Source of the DNA: Phycisphaeraceae bacterium | Lineage (GTDB): Bacteria; Planctomycetota; Phycisphaerae; Phycisphaerales; SM1A02 | Direction: 5' to 3' | Assembly (NCBI GenBank): GCA_019636755.1 | Contig: JAHBWZ010000005.1 | Span: forward strand, 248,001 to 312,000 | DNA: 64,000 nucleotides | Shown here: positions 1-7,426 of the stretch, piece by piece | How positions within the stretch are numbered: the stretch's first letter is position 1 | Layout of the letters: every line of letters begins with the position of its first letter | Notes under the pieces: model-generated | The model's database searches: none | The model's input: only the letters and a program-made list of their open reading frames with translations | Told to the model about the DNA's origin: nothing | Translations under genes and position numbers: made by a program

Positions 1-1138
1 CGGCAAGTCCGTCATCCGGATCGCGCGCGAAGATCTGTTCGAAGCCGTCAGAATAGAGGACCAGCCGATCGCCGGCGCCGAGCGTCGCCTCGGTCTGGTC
101 GAACTCGGCGTCCGCGAAGATCCCCAGGAGGCCGCCCTCGGTCGCGAGCAGCTCCGTGGCGCCGTCGGCGCGATACAGGATCGGGTGCGGATGTCCGGCG
201 CCGGACAGCCGGAGCCGTCGCGTCCGCACGTGGATGACGCCGTAGATCGCGGTGGCGAACCGCGGCGTCGTCGACTGGTGGCGGACAAGGTCCGCGTTGA
301 GTCGGGTCAGCACCTCGGCGGGCTCGATGATCTCCATCCGATCGCCATCCAGTCGGCGCGTGGTCAGGGCGCGGACGATCGTCATCGTCATGAGTGCGGC
401 GGGCACGCCGTGACCGACGCAGTCGGCGAGGAAGAAGCCGATGTGTTCCGCGTCCAGCGGCTGAACGTCATAGATGTCGCCGGAGACGAAGTGGGCCGGG
501 CGCCAGAACGCGGCGAAACTGAGCGAGCCCGGTGCCGGGAGTTCGCGGGGCAGGAATTCCCGCTGGATGCGCGCGGCCAGTTCCAGTTCCTCCTGGATGC
601 GCATGATCTGGCCTTCGAGTCCGCCATGGAACCGGTGCGCGGTTGCGATCTCGCGCTGCAGGGACGCAACGCCGCTCTGCATCCGGAGCATGCCCTCCAG
701 CATCGCGGCGAGGCGCGGCATGTCGATGTCCGAATCCACCCGCTGGCCGGCCGGAAACCATGCCAGGTCGTCGGCGCGTGCGCCGAGCACCAGCACGATG
801 CGTCCGGCCTCCTCCAGGTCCGCCGCGAGCGCGGCGAGCGGCGCCGGAGACGAGTCCCCGGTGACCACCAGCACCACGGCATCCGCGCCCGCGTCGCCTG
901 CATCCGGGGCGCCGGCATCGATCTGCGCCGGCGACTGGAACGCGGCGCGCAAACGCCCCGCGACCCGGTCGCGGGCGGCCTGGTCGTTCGAGAGCACGCG
1001 GATGCGATGCGGCACGGGGTGGCTCCGGAACACGGCGGTTCGAGGGACGGGGGCCGCGTCGATGTCACGGGAACGACGACGGGGCACGGACGCCGCGCGC
1101 CCGGTTTCCGGACGTCGGTGCGCATCCGCGCCGCTCAC
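1..1138 (-). CDS. SpoIIE/RsbU-type PP2C phosphatase with a degenerate receiver domain (C-terminus outside window)
   Basis: The frame is open from GTG at 1138 to the left edge, giving 379 visible codons with the C-terminus missing. Residues ~43-160 look like a response-regulator fold, but strand 1 (RIRVLSND) lacks the acidic pair and strand 3 (ADAVVLVV) lacks the phospho-acceptor Asp, so this is a pseudo-receiver. A short helical linker (IMRIQEELELAARIQ) leads into a PP2C domain with metal-binding motifs SGDIYDV (~218), DCVGHG (~238) and LYSDGFEQ (~360), so the phosphatase itself looks active. Known relatives dephosphorylate STAS anti-anti-sigma factors; no such partner is visible here. The start overlaps the stop of the upstream DUF192 gene (GTGA), implying translational coupling. 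Confidence 0.88.
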   Translation of the reverse strand, partial: MSGADAHRRPETGRAASVPRRRSRDIDAAPVPRTAVFRSHPVPHRIRVLSNDQAARDRVAGRLRAAFQSPAQIDAGAPDAGDAGADAVVLVVTGDSSPAPLAALAADLEEAGRIVLVLGARADDLAWFPAGQRVDSDIDMPRLAAMLEGMLRMQSGVASLQREIATAHRFHGGLEGQIMRIQEELELAARIQREFLPRELPAPGSLSFAAFWRPAHFVSGDIYDVQPLDAEHIGFFLADCVGHGVPAALMTMTIVRALTTRRLDGDRMEIIEPAEVLTRLNADLVRHQSTTPRFATAIYGVIHVRTRRLRLSGAGHPHPILYRADGATELLATEGGLLGIFADAEFDQTEATLGAGDRLVLYSDGFEQIFARDPDDGLA

Positions 1139-1692
1139 GCATCGGCCGATCGCGCCAGCCGCTTGAGACGTGGCAGATCGAGCTCGATCCGTTCCTCGAG
1201 GCGGAGTTCGAGTCGCCGGATGGTGCCGGCCCGGAACTCCAGCGCAAACTGCGCCGGCAGGCCGCTGGTGTACCGCCGCAGGCGCTGGCTGTACGCGTCC
1301 TCGGACTCGCCGGGCCCGCGGGGCGGCTCAGCCTTCATCGCGTGCAGGGCGGTGATCCGTCCCTGACCGTCCAGGAACGCGATGTCGATGTCCACCAGGC
1401 AGTTCTTCATCCAGAAGCTTCGCAGGGCCGAGTCCGGAAAGATGAAGATCATGCCGCCGTCGGCGGGAATGTCGGCGCGCTCCATGAGGCCGCGCGCGAT
1501 CGCGGCTTCGTCGGCGGCGACCTCCATCCGGAACCGTTCACCGCGGACGGTGATGATCTCCACGCGCGGCCCGGAGGCGTCCGCTTCCGTCGCGCAGCCG
1601 CCGGTGCCCGCGCCCGCGAGCAGCACCAGCGCGCCGGCCAGGAGGAGGGCGAGGGCCGGCCTGCGGTGGGGGTGGGATTCACGTCGATGCAT
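1135..1692 (-). CDS. DUF192 family lipoprotein
   Basis: 185 aa. The N-terminus is basic (MHRRESHPHRR), then hydrophobic, ending in a lipobox-like GTGGC at ~35, so it is probably a lipoprotein. The rest is a DUF192 (COG1430) domain with the family signature GLMERADIPADGGMIFIF followed by SFWMKNCLVDIDIAFLD; family function is unknown. A basic, Leu/Arg-rich helix ends the protein. The ATG at 1692 is preceded by AGGAG about 9 nt upstream. It lies 32 bp downstream of gluQ and overlaps the phosphatase gene by 4 bp, so the three genes probably form one transcript. Confidence 0.85.
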   Translation of the reverse strand: MHRRESHPHRRPALALLLAGALVLLAGAGTGGCATEADASGPRVEIITVRGERFRMEVAADEAAIARGLMERADIPADGGMIFIFPDSALRSFWMKNCLVDIDIAFLDGQGRITALHAMKAEPPRGPGESEDAYSQRLRRYTSGLPAQFALEFRAGTIRRLELRLEERIELDLPRLKRLARSADA

Positions 1693-1724
1693 ACCGGTTG
1701 CTCCTGGGCGCGGAACGGCGCGCG

Positions 1725-2693
1725 TCACCCCGAGGACCCATCGAGAAGGAACGCATGGTCCCCTGCCGTGAAGGTGACCGGCGCCGCGGGCCGATCCGGA
1801 TCGTACCGACTCAGAAAGTCCGCAGCGGTCATCGGGGCCGGTGCCTCCAGGAGTCCTGACCACGCGGCGACCAGGCCGATCACCCGGGCCGGATCGACGC
1901 CGGCGTCGCGCAGCGCCGACAGCCGGCAGGCGCCGTCGCGCTTCGCGAGCCGGCGGCCCTGCTCGTCGAACACGAGCGGCAGGTGGTGCCACCGCGGCGG
2001 CTCGTGACCCAGGGCGCGGAAGAGCAGCGTCTGCCGGGCGGCCGACTCCAGCAGGTCCTCGCCCCGGACCACGTCGGTCACGCCGGTCCGGGCGTCATCC
2101 ACGACGACGGCGAGCTGGTACGTCGGCACGCCGGCGCGCGACCAGACGAGGATGTCGCCGACGGTCTCGGACGGGTCCTCGTGGAGCACGCCGTGGAAGC
2201 GGTCCCGGATTTCCACCGTGCCCGGATCCACCCGGAACCGGTGATTCGCATGCGCCTCCAGGAACGCCCAGGCGGCGGGCTCCGGGGGCCTGAGTCCGAC
2301 GGGAAAGCGCGTCTCGCCCTCGCCCGCATGGGGCGCTGAGAGCGCCTGGGCCGCGATCTCCCGGCGCGTCCGTTCGCAGCGGAAGATGCGCCCATCGGCC
2401 GCGAGTCGGCGCATGGCGGCGCGATAGGGCTCCAGGTCCTCGGACTGCACCAGCACGGGGCCGTCCCAGTCCAGTCCGAGCCACCGGAGCAGGTCGATCG
2501 TGCGGGCGGTCTCGCCGGCCGGGACGCGCGACCGGTCCAGGTCCTCGATGCGCAGGCGCACGGCCCATCCGGCGCACCGTGCCATCGCCCACGTGGCGAG
2601 AAACGTGCGCGCGTTGCCGAGGTGAAGACTGCCGGTCGGCGAGGGCGCCAGGCGGGTGGTGCCCGCGCTGCCGGCGTGGGCGGAAGGGGTCAT
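1725..2693 (-). CDS. gluQ: Glutamyl-Q tRNA(Asp) synthetase (GluQRS)
   Basis: 322 aa, class I aminoacyl-tRNA synthetase of the glutamyl branch. The HIGH-type motif is APSPTGSLHLGNART (~15-29) and the KMSKS region reads RRLAKRDGACRL (~255). Its length fits GluQRS (~300 aa), which lacks the anticodon-binding domain of GltX (~470 aa or more). Known GluQRS enzymes attach glutamate to the queuosine of tRNA-Asp. The Cys-rich zinc site of E. coli YadB is reduced to a single visible Cys (FRCERTRREI). The ATG at 2693 places the catalytic core 15 residues from the start; the frame stays open further upstream but without family similarity. Confidence 0.88.
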   Translation of the reverse strand: MTPSAHAGSAGTTRLAPSPTGSLHLGNARTFLATWAMARCAGWAVRLRIEDLDRSRVPAGETARTIDLLRWLGLDWDGPVLVQSEDLEPYRAAMRRLAADGRIFRCERTRREIAAQALSAPHAGEGETRFPVGLRPPEPAAWAFLEAHANHRFRVDPGTVEIRDRFHGVLHEDPSETVGDILVWSRAGVPTYQLAVVVDDARTGVTDVVRGEDLLESAARQTLLFRALGHEPPRWHHLPLVFDEQGRRLAKRDGACRLSALRDAGVDPARVIGLVAAWSGLLEAPAPMTAADFLSRYDPDRPAAPVTFTAGDHAFLLDGSSG

Positions 2694-2794
2694 GCCGGGG
2701 TCATCCTGTATAGTCGGTCGCGGGGCGGCGCGTGCTGAGCGCGGGGCCGTGGTCAGGAGCGGTGCCCGAAGGACCACGCAGGAGCGTGTGATCA

Positions 2795-3094
2795 ATGCCC
2801 ATGGAACGGCTGAGTGAACCGGACATCGAGCGACGGCTGGCCGAACACGACGCGTGGTCCCTGTCCGGCGGCGCCATCCAGCGGACATTCTCCTTCGCGT
2901 CGTTCGCCGACGCGATCGCGTTCGTCGGCCGCGTCGCGGACCTCGCCGAGGCGCTGCAGCACCATCCGGACATCCTGATCCGCTACAGCCGCGTCACGCT
3001 CACGCTCACGACGCATGATGCGGGCGGGCTGACCGAGCGGGACTTCGCGTTCGCCAGGCAGATCGACGCGCACGGCGCGATCGCGGAAGCCTGA
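2795..3094 (+). CDS. phhB: 4a-hydroxytetrahydrobiopterin dehydratase (pterin-4-alpha-carbinolamine dehydratase)
   Basis: 99 aa, full length for the family. The signature LQHHPDILIRYSRVTLTLTT (~53) carries the catalytic histidines, and GGLTERDFAFARQID follows as in PhhB/DCoH proteins. The enzyme dehydrates 4a-hydroxytetrahydrobiopterin during pterin recycling, or can act as a moonlighting pterin dehydratase; no aromatic amino acid hydroxylase is visible nearby. AGGAG lies 10 nt before the first ATG; a second ATG at 2801 is possible. A TATAGT hexamer at 2709 may be its -10 element. It converges on mcsB. Confidence 0.93.
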   Translation: MPMERLSEPDIERRLAEHDAWSLSGGAIQRTFSFASFADAIAFVGRVADLAEALQHHPDILIRYSRVTLTLTTHDAGGLTERDFAFARQIDAHGAIAEA

Positions 3095-3102
3095 CACAGG
3101 CC

Positions 3103-3125
3103 GCCGGCCGGGGCGCCCCGCCGGC
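3103..3125. terminator. GC-rich hairpin between convergent phhB and mcsB
   Basis: GCCGG(C)CGGGG and CCCCGCCGGC can pair with one bulge around the palindrome GGGGCGCCCC. It lies in the 35 bp between the two converging stop codons and could serve both directions. There is no T-run. Confidence 0.45.
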
Positions 3126-3129
3126 CGCC

Positions 3130-4170
3130 TCACGAGGCACCCAGCGCCAGGCGGACGACCCGCGCCCGCTGCTCCCGCAGGGCGTCGGGTTCGGCGCTTC
3201 CGCCGGTCCGGGCATGCAGGTGGGCCGGCTGGATCTCCAGGAAGAGCCGGTTGACCACCTCCGCCGGGACGTCCCGGATCCGTCCGACGTGGATGCCCAG
3301 GCGCACGCGGCTGAGGAGTTTCATGGCTTCCTCGGTGCCGAGCAGGCGCGCGACGCGGAGAAGCCCGAGCGCCCGGTGCACGCGGTCGTCCAGGAGTACG
3401 GGACTCCGCCGTTCGATCATCTCGCGCGCTTCCAGTTCGTACTCGATGATGCGCGGCACGATCTTCTGTTCCAGTTCCTCCAGGAGTTCCTCCTCGCACC
3501 GCCCGAGCGTCACCTGGTTGCTCACCTGGTAGAAGTCGCCGGCGGACTCGGATCCCTCTCCGTAGTAGCCGCGGACCGCGAGGTGAAGGTCCTGCGCGGC
3601 GCGGCGCACGCGCTCGATCTCATCGGTGAGCCGGAGGGCGGGCAGGTGCAGCATCACGGAGAAGCGGACGCCGGTGCCGACGTTCGTCGGGCAGGCGGTG
3701 AGGTAGCCCCACCGCCGGTTGAACGCGAACGCGATCCGCGTCGAGAGCAGGTCGTCCAGCTGCGACACCCGCTTCCACAGCGCGCCCAGGCAGAGACCGG
3801 AGCCCAGGCACTGGATCCGGAGGTGGTCCTCCTCGTTGACCATGATGCTGAGCGACTCATCCTCCGACAGGGCGACGGCGCGTTCGATGTCGCAGTCGGC
3901 ATGGGCGGCGGAGATCAGGTGCCGTTCCACGAGAAGCCGGCGCTCCCGATCCGTCATACGGGCAAGATCGCACCACTCGAACCGGGGGGTGGTCCCGGGG
4001 GAGGTGATGGCCTGGCGCGTCAGTCCGACGATCTCGGCGCGCTGCGACTCGGTTGCCCGGTTGACGAACGGAAACCCGGCGAGATTCCGCGCCACGCGGG
4101 CGCGGCTGGTCATCACCACGGCGCTGTGCGGTCCGTCATCGAGAGTCCAGGCGTCGGGAGCCATGCGCAT
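3130..4170 (-). CDS. mcsB: Protein-arginine kinase McsB
   Basis: 346 aa, full length. It belongs to the ATP:guanido phosphotransferase superfamily and shows the McsB features VVMTSRARVARNLAGFPF (~19), MVNEEDHLRIQ (~109) and CPTNVGTGVRFSVMLHLP (~161). McsB phosphorylates arginines on proteins, marking them for ClpCP in Firmicutes. It lies 32 bp downstream of mcsA on the same strand. The ctsR and clpC genes that flank the pair in Bacillus are not here. ATG 4170 or ATG 4164 (MAPDAW) could be the start. Confidence 0.95.
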   Translation of the reverse strand: MRMAPDAWTLDDGPHSAVVMTSRARVARNLAGFPFVNRATESQRAEIVGLTRQAITSPGTTPRFEWCDLARMTDRERRLLVERHLISAAHADCDIERAVALSEDESLSIMVNEEDHLRIQCLGSGLCLGALWKRVSQLDDLLSTRIAFAFNRRWGYLTACPTNVGTGVRFSVMLHLPALRLTDEIERVRRAAQDLHLAVRGYYGEGSESAGDFYQVSNQVTLGRCEEELLEELEQKIVPRIIEYELEAREMIERRSPVLLDDRVHRALGLLRVARLLGTEEAMKLLSRVRLGIHVGRIRDVPAEVVNRLFLEIQPAHLHARTGGSAEPDALREQRARVVRLALGAS

Positions 4171-4202
4171 CGTCGGAGTCAGGTGGGCGGGTGGGCAGGA
4201 AC

Positions 4203-4724
4203 TCAGGCGTCGCTCGTCGTCGACCGGCTCTCGGCCTCCAGGCTCCGCAGTTCATCCCGGAGCCGGGCAGCGCGCTCGAACTGCTCGGCGCCGACCGCAT
4301 GGTCGAGGTCCTGGAGCAGGCGGCGGATCCGCAACTGGCGCGTGACCTGCCGATCGAGCGCTTCATCGGTGCCGCCGGGGTGCTTGCCGACGTGTCCGCT
4401 CGCGCCCGCGTGCGTCCGGAGGATGAGGCCCTCCAGTTGCGCCTCGAAGGCCTCGTAGCATTCCGGGCAGCCGAGTACCCCCGCCTGGCGGAAGTCGGCG
4501 AAGGCGAGGCCGCAGCCCGCGCAGACGCGCGGCCCCGACCGGGCGGCGGGCTTCGTGGAGATGATGAAGTGCCCGCTCAGCACCGTCTGGACCGGCTTCG
4601 CGGCGACCACCGGCATGCCGGCACCGCGCGCGCACTCCTCGCACAGGTGCAGGTCCGCCTTGAGCCCGTCGATGATGGTCACCTCGTGCACGGTGGCAGG
4701 GCGATCACAGCGATCGCATTTCAT
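4203..4724 (-). CDS. mcsA: McsA-like zinc-finger and UVR-motif protein, activator of McsB
   Basis: 173 aa. Four CXXC pairs (CDRC at ~3, CEEC at ~28, CAGC at ~68, CPEC at ~85) make two zinc fingers, and the C-terminus (~133-165) is a UVR motif as in UvrB/UvrC (AVGAEQFERAARLRDELRSLE). McsA binds and activates McsB in Firmicutes. The ATG at 4724 was chosen because it begins MKCDRCDRPA, giving the first zinc pair directly. There is no Shine-Dalgarno; a TACCAT hexamer sits 6 nt before the start, suggesting a leaderless mRNA. Confidence 0.93.
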   Translation of the reverse strand: MKCDRCDRPATVHEVTIIDGLKADLHLCEECARGAGMPVVAAKPVQTVLSGHFIISTKPAARSGPRVCAGCGLAFADFRQAGVLGCPECYEAFEAQLEGLILRTHAGASGHVGKHPGGTDEALDRQVTRQLRIRRLLQDLDHAVGAEQFERAARLRDELRSLEAESRSTTSDA

Positions 4725-4730
4725 GCTGCG

Positions 4731-4736
4731 ATGGTA
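4731..4736 (-). promoter_or_regulatory. -10-like TACCAT, 6 nt upstream of mcsA start
   Basis: Read on the minus strand, TACCAT-CGCAGC-ATG. With transcription starting ~6-7 nt after the hexamer, the mRNA would begin at the ATG. No -35 hexamer is recognisable. Confidence 0.55.
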
Positions 4737-4810
4737 CCCGCGGACCGTGCCGACCGACGAGGGGGAATTCTGAACCGACCGGCGACGGATCCGCCGCGGC
4801 GGCGCGGCGT

Positions 4811-5467
4811 TCAGTCGTCCCCGGTCGTCAGGCCGAGTTCGCTCTCGAGGCGGCGGAGCCTCGCTTCCACGCGGTCCAGCCGGTCGGCGAGCGAGCGCGT
4901 TTCCGCCGTCGCGACCGCGGTGTCCGGTCGGACGATGACGAGCGGCTCCCGCGTCGCGGCACCGAGCGGGTGCAGGTCCGGGCAGAGGCACTGCGCGAAT
5001 CGCTCGGCGCGCGATCCGGGGCCGGATGCGACCGCGCGGACGAGCGCCGGGGACCGTTCCGCCAGGGCCGCCAGCACGTTCGAGACCACCTCCACAGTCT
5101 CCAGCGGATGCATCCGGCCGGCGCGCTGGCGAAGTTCGGCGGCTGTCTGGGGACCGCGGAGGAGCAGTTCGGTCAGGACGACGAGTTCGGCCAGCGAGAG
5201 CGAGAGCGACTCGCGGAGGTCGTGACGGTATTTCGGCACCCGGCTGCCGGTCATCGAGACTTCGCGGACAAGTCCGATGCCGCGCAGGGTATCGAGCGCG
5301 TCCAGGACGTCTTCCTCCCCGAGCTCCAGGATCGGCTCGCGGTTGTTGCGCTGATTCGCTCCGGAGACGATCGCGTTCAGCGTGAGCGGGTACTGCGCGG
5401 GCGTCGTGAGCGCCTTCTCGACCAGGACGCCGACGACGCGACACTCCACCGGAGTCAGGTTCCGCAT
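4811..5467 (-). CDS. DUF480 (YceH/UPF0502) family protein
   Basis: 218 aa. The protein opens with the family signature LTPVECRVVGVLVEKALTTP and YPLTLNAIVSGANQR; the fold is two winged-helix domains, with a short Leu/Arg coiled coil near the C-terminus (LADRLDRVEARLRRLESELG). The function is unknown; in other bacteria it is described only as a conserved protein. The ATG at 5467 gives the usual family start. It has no Shine-Dalgarno but a TACACT 7 nt upstream. It diverges from hldE across 237 bp. Confidence 0.9.
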   Translation of the reverse strand: MRNLTPVECRVVGVLVEKALTTPAQYPLTLNAIVSGANQRNNREPILELGEEDVLDALDTLRGIGLVREVSMTGSRVPKYRHDLRESLSLSLAELVVLTELLLRGPQTAAELRQRAGRMHPLETVEVVSNVLAALAERSPALVRAVASGPGSRAERFAQCLCPDLHPLGAATREPLVIVRPDTAVATAETRSLADRLDRVEARLRRLESELGLTTGDD

Positions 5468-5474
5468 GGTCCGC

Positions 5475-5480
5475 AGTGTA
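5475..5480 (-). promoter_or_regulatory. -10-like TACACT, 7 nt upstream of the DUF480 gene
   Basis: Minus-strand reading TACACT-GCGGACC-ATG, the same layout as at mcsA, purC and the epimerase gene. Confidence 0.55.
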
Positions 5481-5691
5481 CCGCTGCGGCGCAGGCGACC
5501 GGGCACCCTGTGCGTGGCACGCGCGGTCCGGATCGGGTGCCGCCGTGTCACCGCGGCGCGGCGGCACCCGGGGAGCGTCCCGTGCGCGCGGCGCCCCGGA
5601 ACGGCGAACCCGGCGGTGCACCGGGGTCCGCGGAGATCGTGCCGACCGCCTGCGATGGCCGGCGACGGGCTCACGTGCCACAACCCGGCGA

Positions 5692-5697
5692 TACCAT
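5692..5697 (+). promoter_or_regulatory. -10-like TACCAT, 7 nt upstream of the hldE start
   Basis: TACCAT-CCCCGCC-GTG. It supports GTG 5705 as a leaderless start; no Shine-Dalgarno is present. Confidence 0.55.
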
Positions 5698-5704
5698 CCC
5701 CGCC

Positions 5705-7384
5705 GTGAACAGTTCGGGCGATCGGATCGTCTCGAAGGAGCGCGCTGTCCGCGTCATCGAGGACGCGCGGGCGACCGGCCGGCGGATCGTGCTCTGTCAC
5801 GGCTGCTTCGATCTCGTGCATCCGGGTCATGTGCGGCATCTCCGGCAGGCGGCACGGCTCGGTGACCTGCTGGTCGTCGGGGTGACGGCCGATGCGCTGG
5901 TCGGCAAGGGTGACGGACGGCCGCTCATTCCGCAGGAACTCCGCGCGGAGAATCTCGCGGCGCTGGACTGCGTCTCGCTGGTCGTGATCTCCGCCGAGCC
6001 GACCGCGGAGGGGCTCATCACCGGGCTCCGGCCGGACATCTACTGCAAGGGGCGCGAGTACGAGTTCAGCGAGGATCCGCGCTTTCTCTCGGAGCGCCGC
6101 CTGGTCGAGTCGCACGGCGGTCGCGTGGTCTTCACCTCCGGGGACGTGATCTTCTCCTCGACCGCGCTCATGCGCGACCTCGACGGCGCGATGCAGACCG
6201 CGCTCGATCGATCGCTGCCGGAGGACGATCGACGGATCGCCGCGCTGGTGCGCCGGCACGCCGCCTTCCTGGCCGGCGCGGACACCTTCATCGAGTCCTT
6301 CGCGGGCCGGCGCATCGTGGTCGCCGGGGAGTCGATCCTCGATGTCTACATCGCGTGCGACCGTCCGGATGTCGCCGGCGAGGCGCCGGTCATGACGCTC
6401 CGTCCGGTGGGCCGCCGGACCTTCGACGGTGGGGCGGCGATCATCGCGCGCCACCTGGCGGCGCTGGGCGCCCGGCCCGTCCTCGTGACGCCGATGCCGT
6501 CCGGCGCCGAGGCCGATGCCCTGCGGCTCCGCCTCGAGATCGAGGGCGTCGAGGTCCGGCCGTACGCCGTGGACATGCGCCTGGCGGAGAAGCAGCGGTA
6601 TCTCTCGGGCACGACGAAACTCGTCCGCATCGACCTCTCCGAGCAGATCGTGCTCGGCGCGGAGGACCAGGCGCGCGTGTGCGACGCGATTGTGGGCGCG
6701 GCGCAGGGCGCCGACGGCGCGATCCTGGTCGACTTCGGTCTCGGGTTCTGGACCGCGTCGTCCCTGGGCCACGCCGCGCGGGCGCTGCGCCCCGTCGTGC
6801 CGTTCATCGCGGGAGACGTTTCCGGCGCGCGCTCCAATCTGCTCACGCTCGTCCAGGTCGATCTCCTGACGCCGAGCGAAGCGGAACTGCGCGCGGCGCT
6901 GAACGACTGGGCGACGGGGCTGACCGCCTGTGTCTGGACGATGCTGGAGCGGACGGGTGCCGGCGGCGCCATCGTCACGCTCGGCGAAGAGGGCTGCGTC
7001 TCCTTCGAGCGCCGTTCGGCGCGACGTTCCCCGGCGCGTGGCGCCGGTGCCGGCGGCCGGGGCGCGGTCCCCGGCGGCGACGGGGATGCATGGCACAGCC
7101 GGCTCGCCGCCGCACCGGTGCCGGCGCTGACGCGCCTCGCGGTCGATCCGCTCGGGTGCGGCGACGCGCTGCTGGCGGCGGCGGTGCTTGCGCGGATCGC
7201 CGGCGCGACGGGCGAAGTCGCGGCGCTGGTGGGCAGCGTCGCGTCCGCGATCACCGCGGGCCGCCTCGGTAACCATCCGGTCTCCGCGGCGGACCTCCGG
7301 CAGGGTCTCGCACGACTGGCGGGGACCCGTCCCGTGTTCGATCCCACGGCCGGTGAACGGGCCGTGTCGACGCGCAGAACCTGA
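5705..7384 (+). CDS. hldE: HldE-like bifunctional enzyme: nucleotidyltransferase followed by PfkB-type sugar kinase
   Basis: 559 aa from GTG 5705. The N-terminal domain has the cytidylyltransferase motif HGCFDLVHPGHVRHL (~31), as in the ADP-heptose synthesis nucleotidyltransferase. From ~200 (RRIVVAGESILDVYIACD) it is a PfkB/ribokinase-type kinase ending in DPLGCGDALLAAAV (~481), with Asp487 as likely catalytic base. This order is opposite to E. coli HldE, which is kinase first. The kinase DTxGAGD motif is altered (DPLGCGD), and a Gly/Arg-rich insert sits at ~440-465. The likely role is activation of a heptose or related sugar for surface glycans, in keeping with the glycosyltransferase 42 bp downstream. 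Substrate specificity is not readable. Confidence 0.85.
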   Translation: MNSSGDRIVSKERAVRVIEDARATGRRIVLCHGCFDLVHPGHVRHLRQAARLGDLLVVGVTADALVGKGDGRPLIPQELRAENLAALDCVSLVVISAEPTAEGLITGLRPDIYCKGREYEFSEDPRFLSERRLVESHGGRVVFTSGDVIFSSTALMRDLDGAMQTALDRSLPEDDRRIAALVRRHAAFLAGADTFIESFAGRRIVVAGESILDVYIACDRPDVAGEAPVMTLRPVGRRTFDGGAAIIARHLAALGARPVLVTPMPSGAEADALRLRLEIEGVEVRPYAVDMRLAEKQRYLSGTTKLVRIDLSEQIVLGAEDQARVCDAIVGAAQGADGAILVDFGLGFWTASSLGHAARALRPVVPFIAGDVSGARSNLLTLVQVDLLTPSEAELRAALNDWATGLTACVWTMLERTGAGGAIVTLGEEGCVSFERRSARRSPARGAGAGGRGAVPGGDGDAWHSRLAAAPVPALTRLAVDPLGCGDALLAAAVLARIAGATGEVAALVGSVASAITAGRLGNHPVSAADLRQGLARLAGTRPVFDPTAGERAVSTRRT

Positions 7385-7426
7385 ACACCGCGCCGGCGAT
7401 CCGGGGTGCTCCGGCGCCCGAGCCAG

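Noticed and set aside
1725-2693. Standard glutamyl-tRNA synthetase GltX
   Set aside because: The protein is ~150 residues too short and lacks the anticodon-binding domain, so GluQRS fits better.
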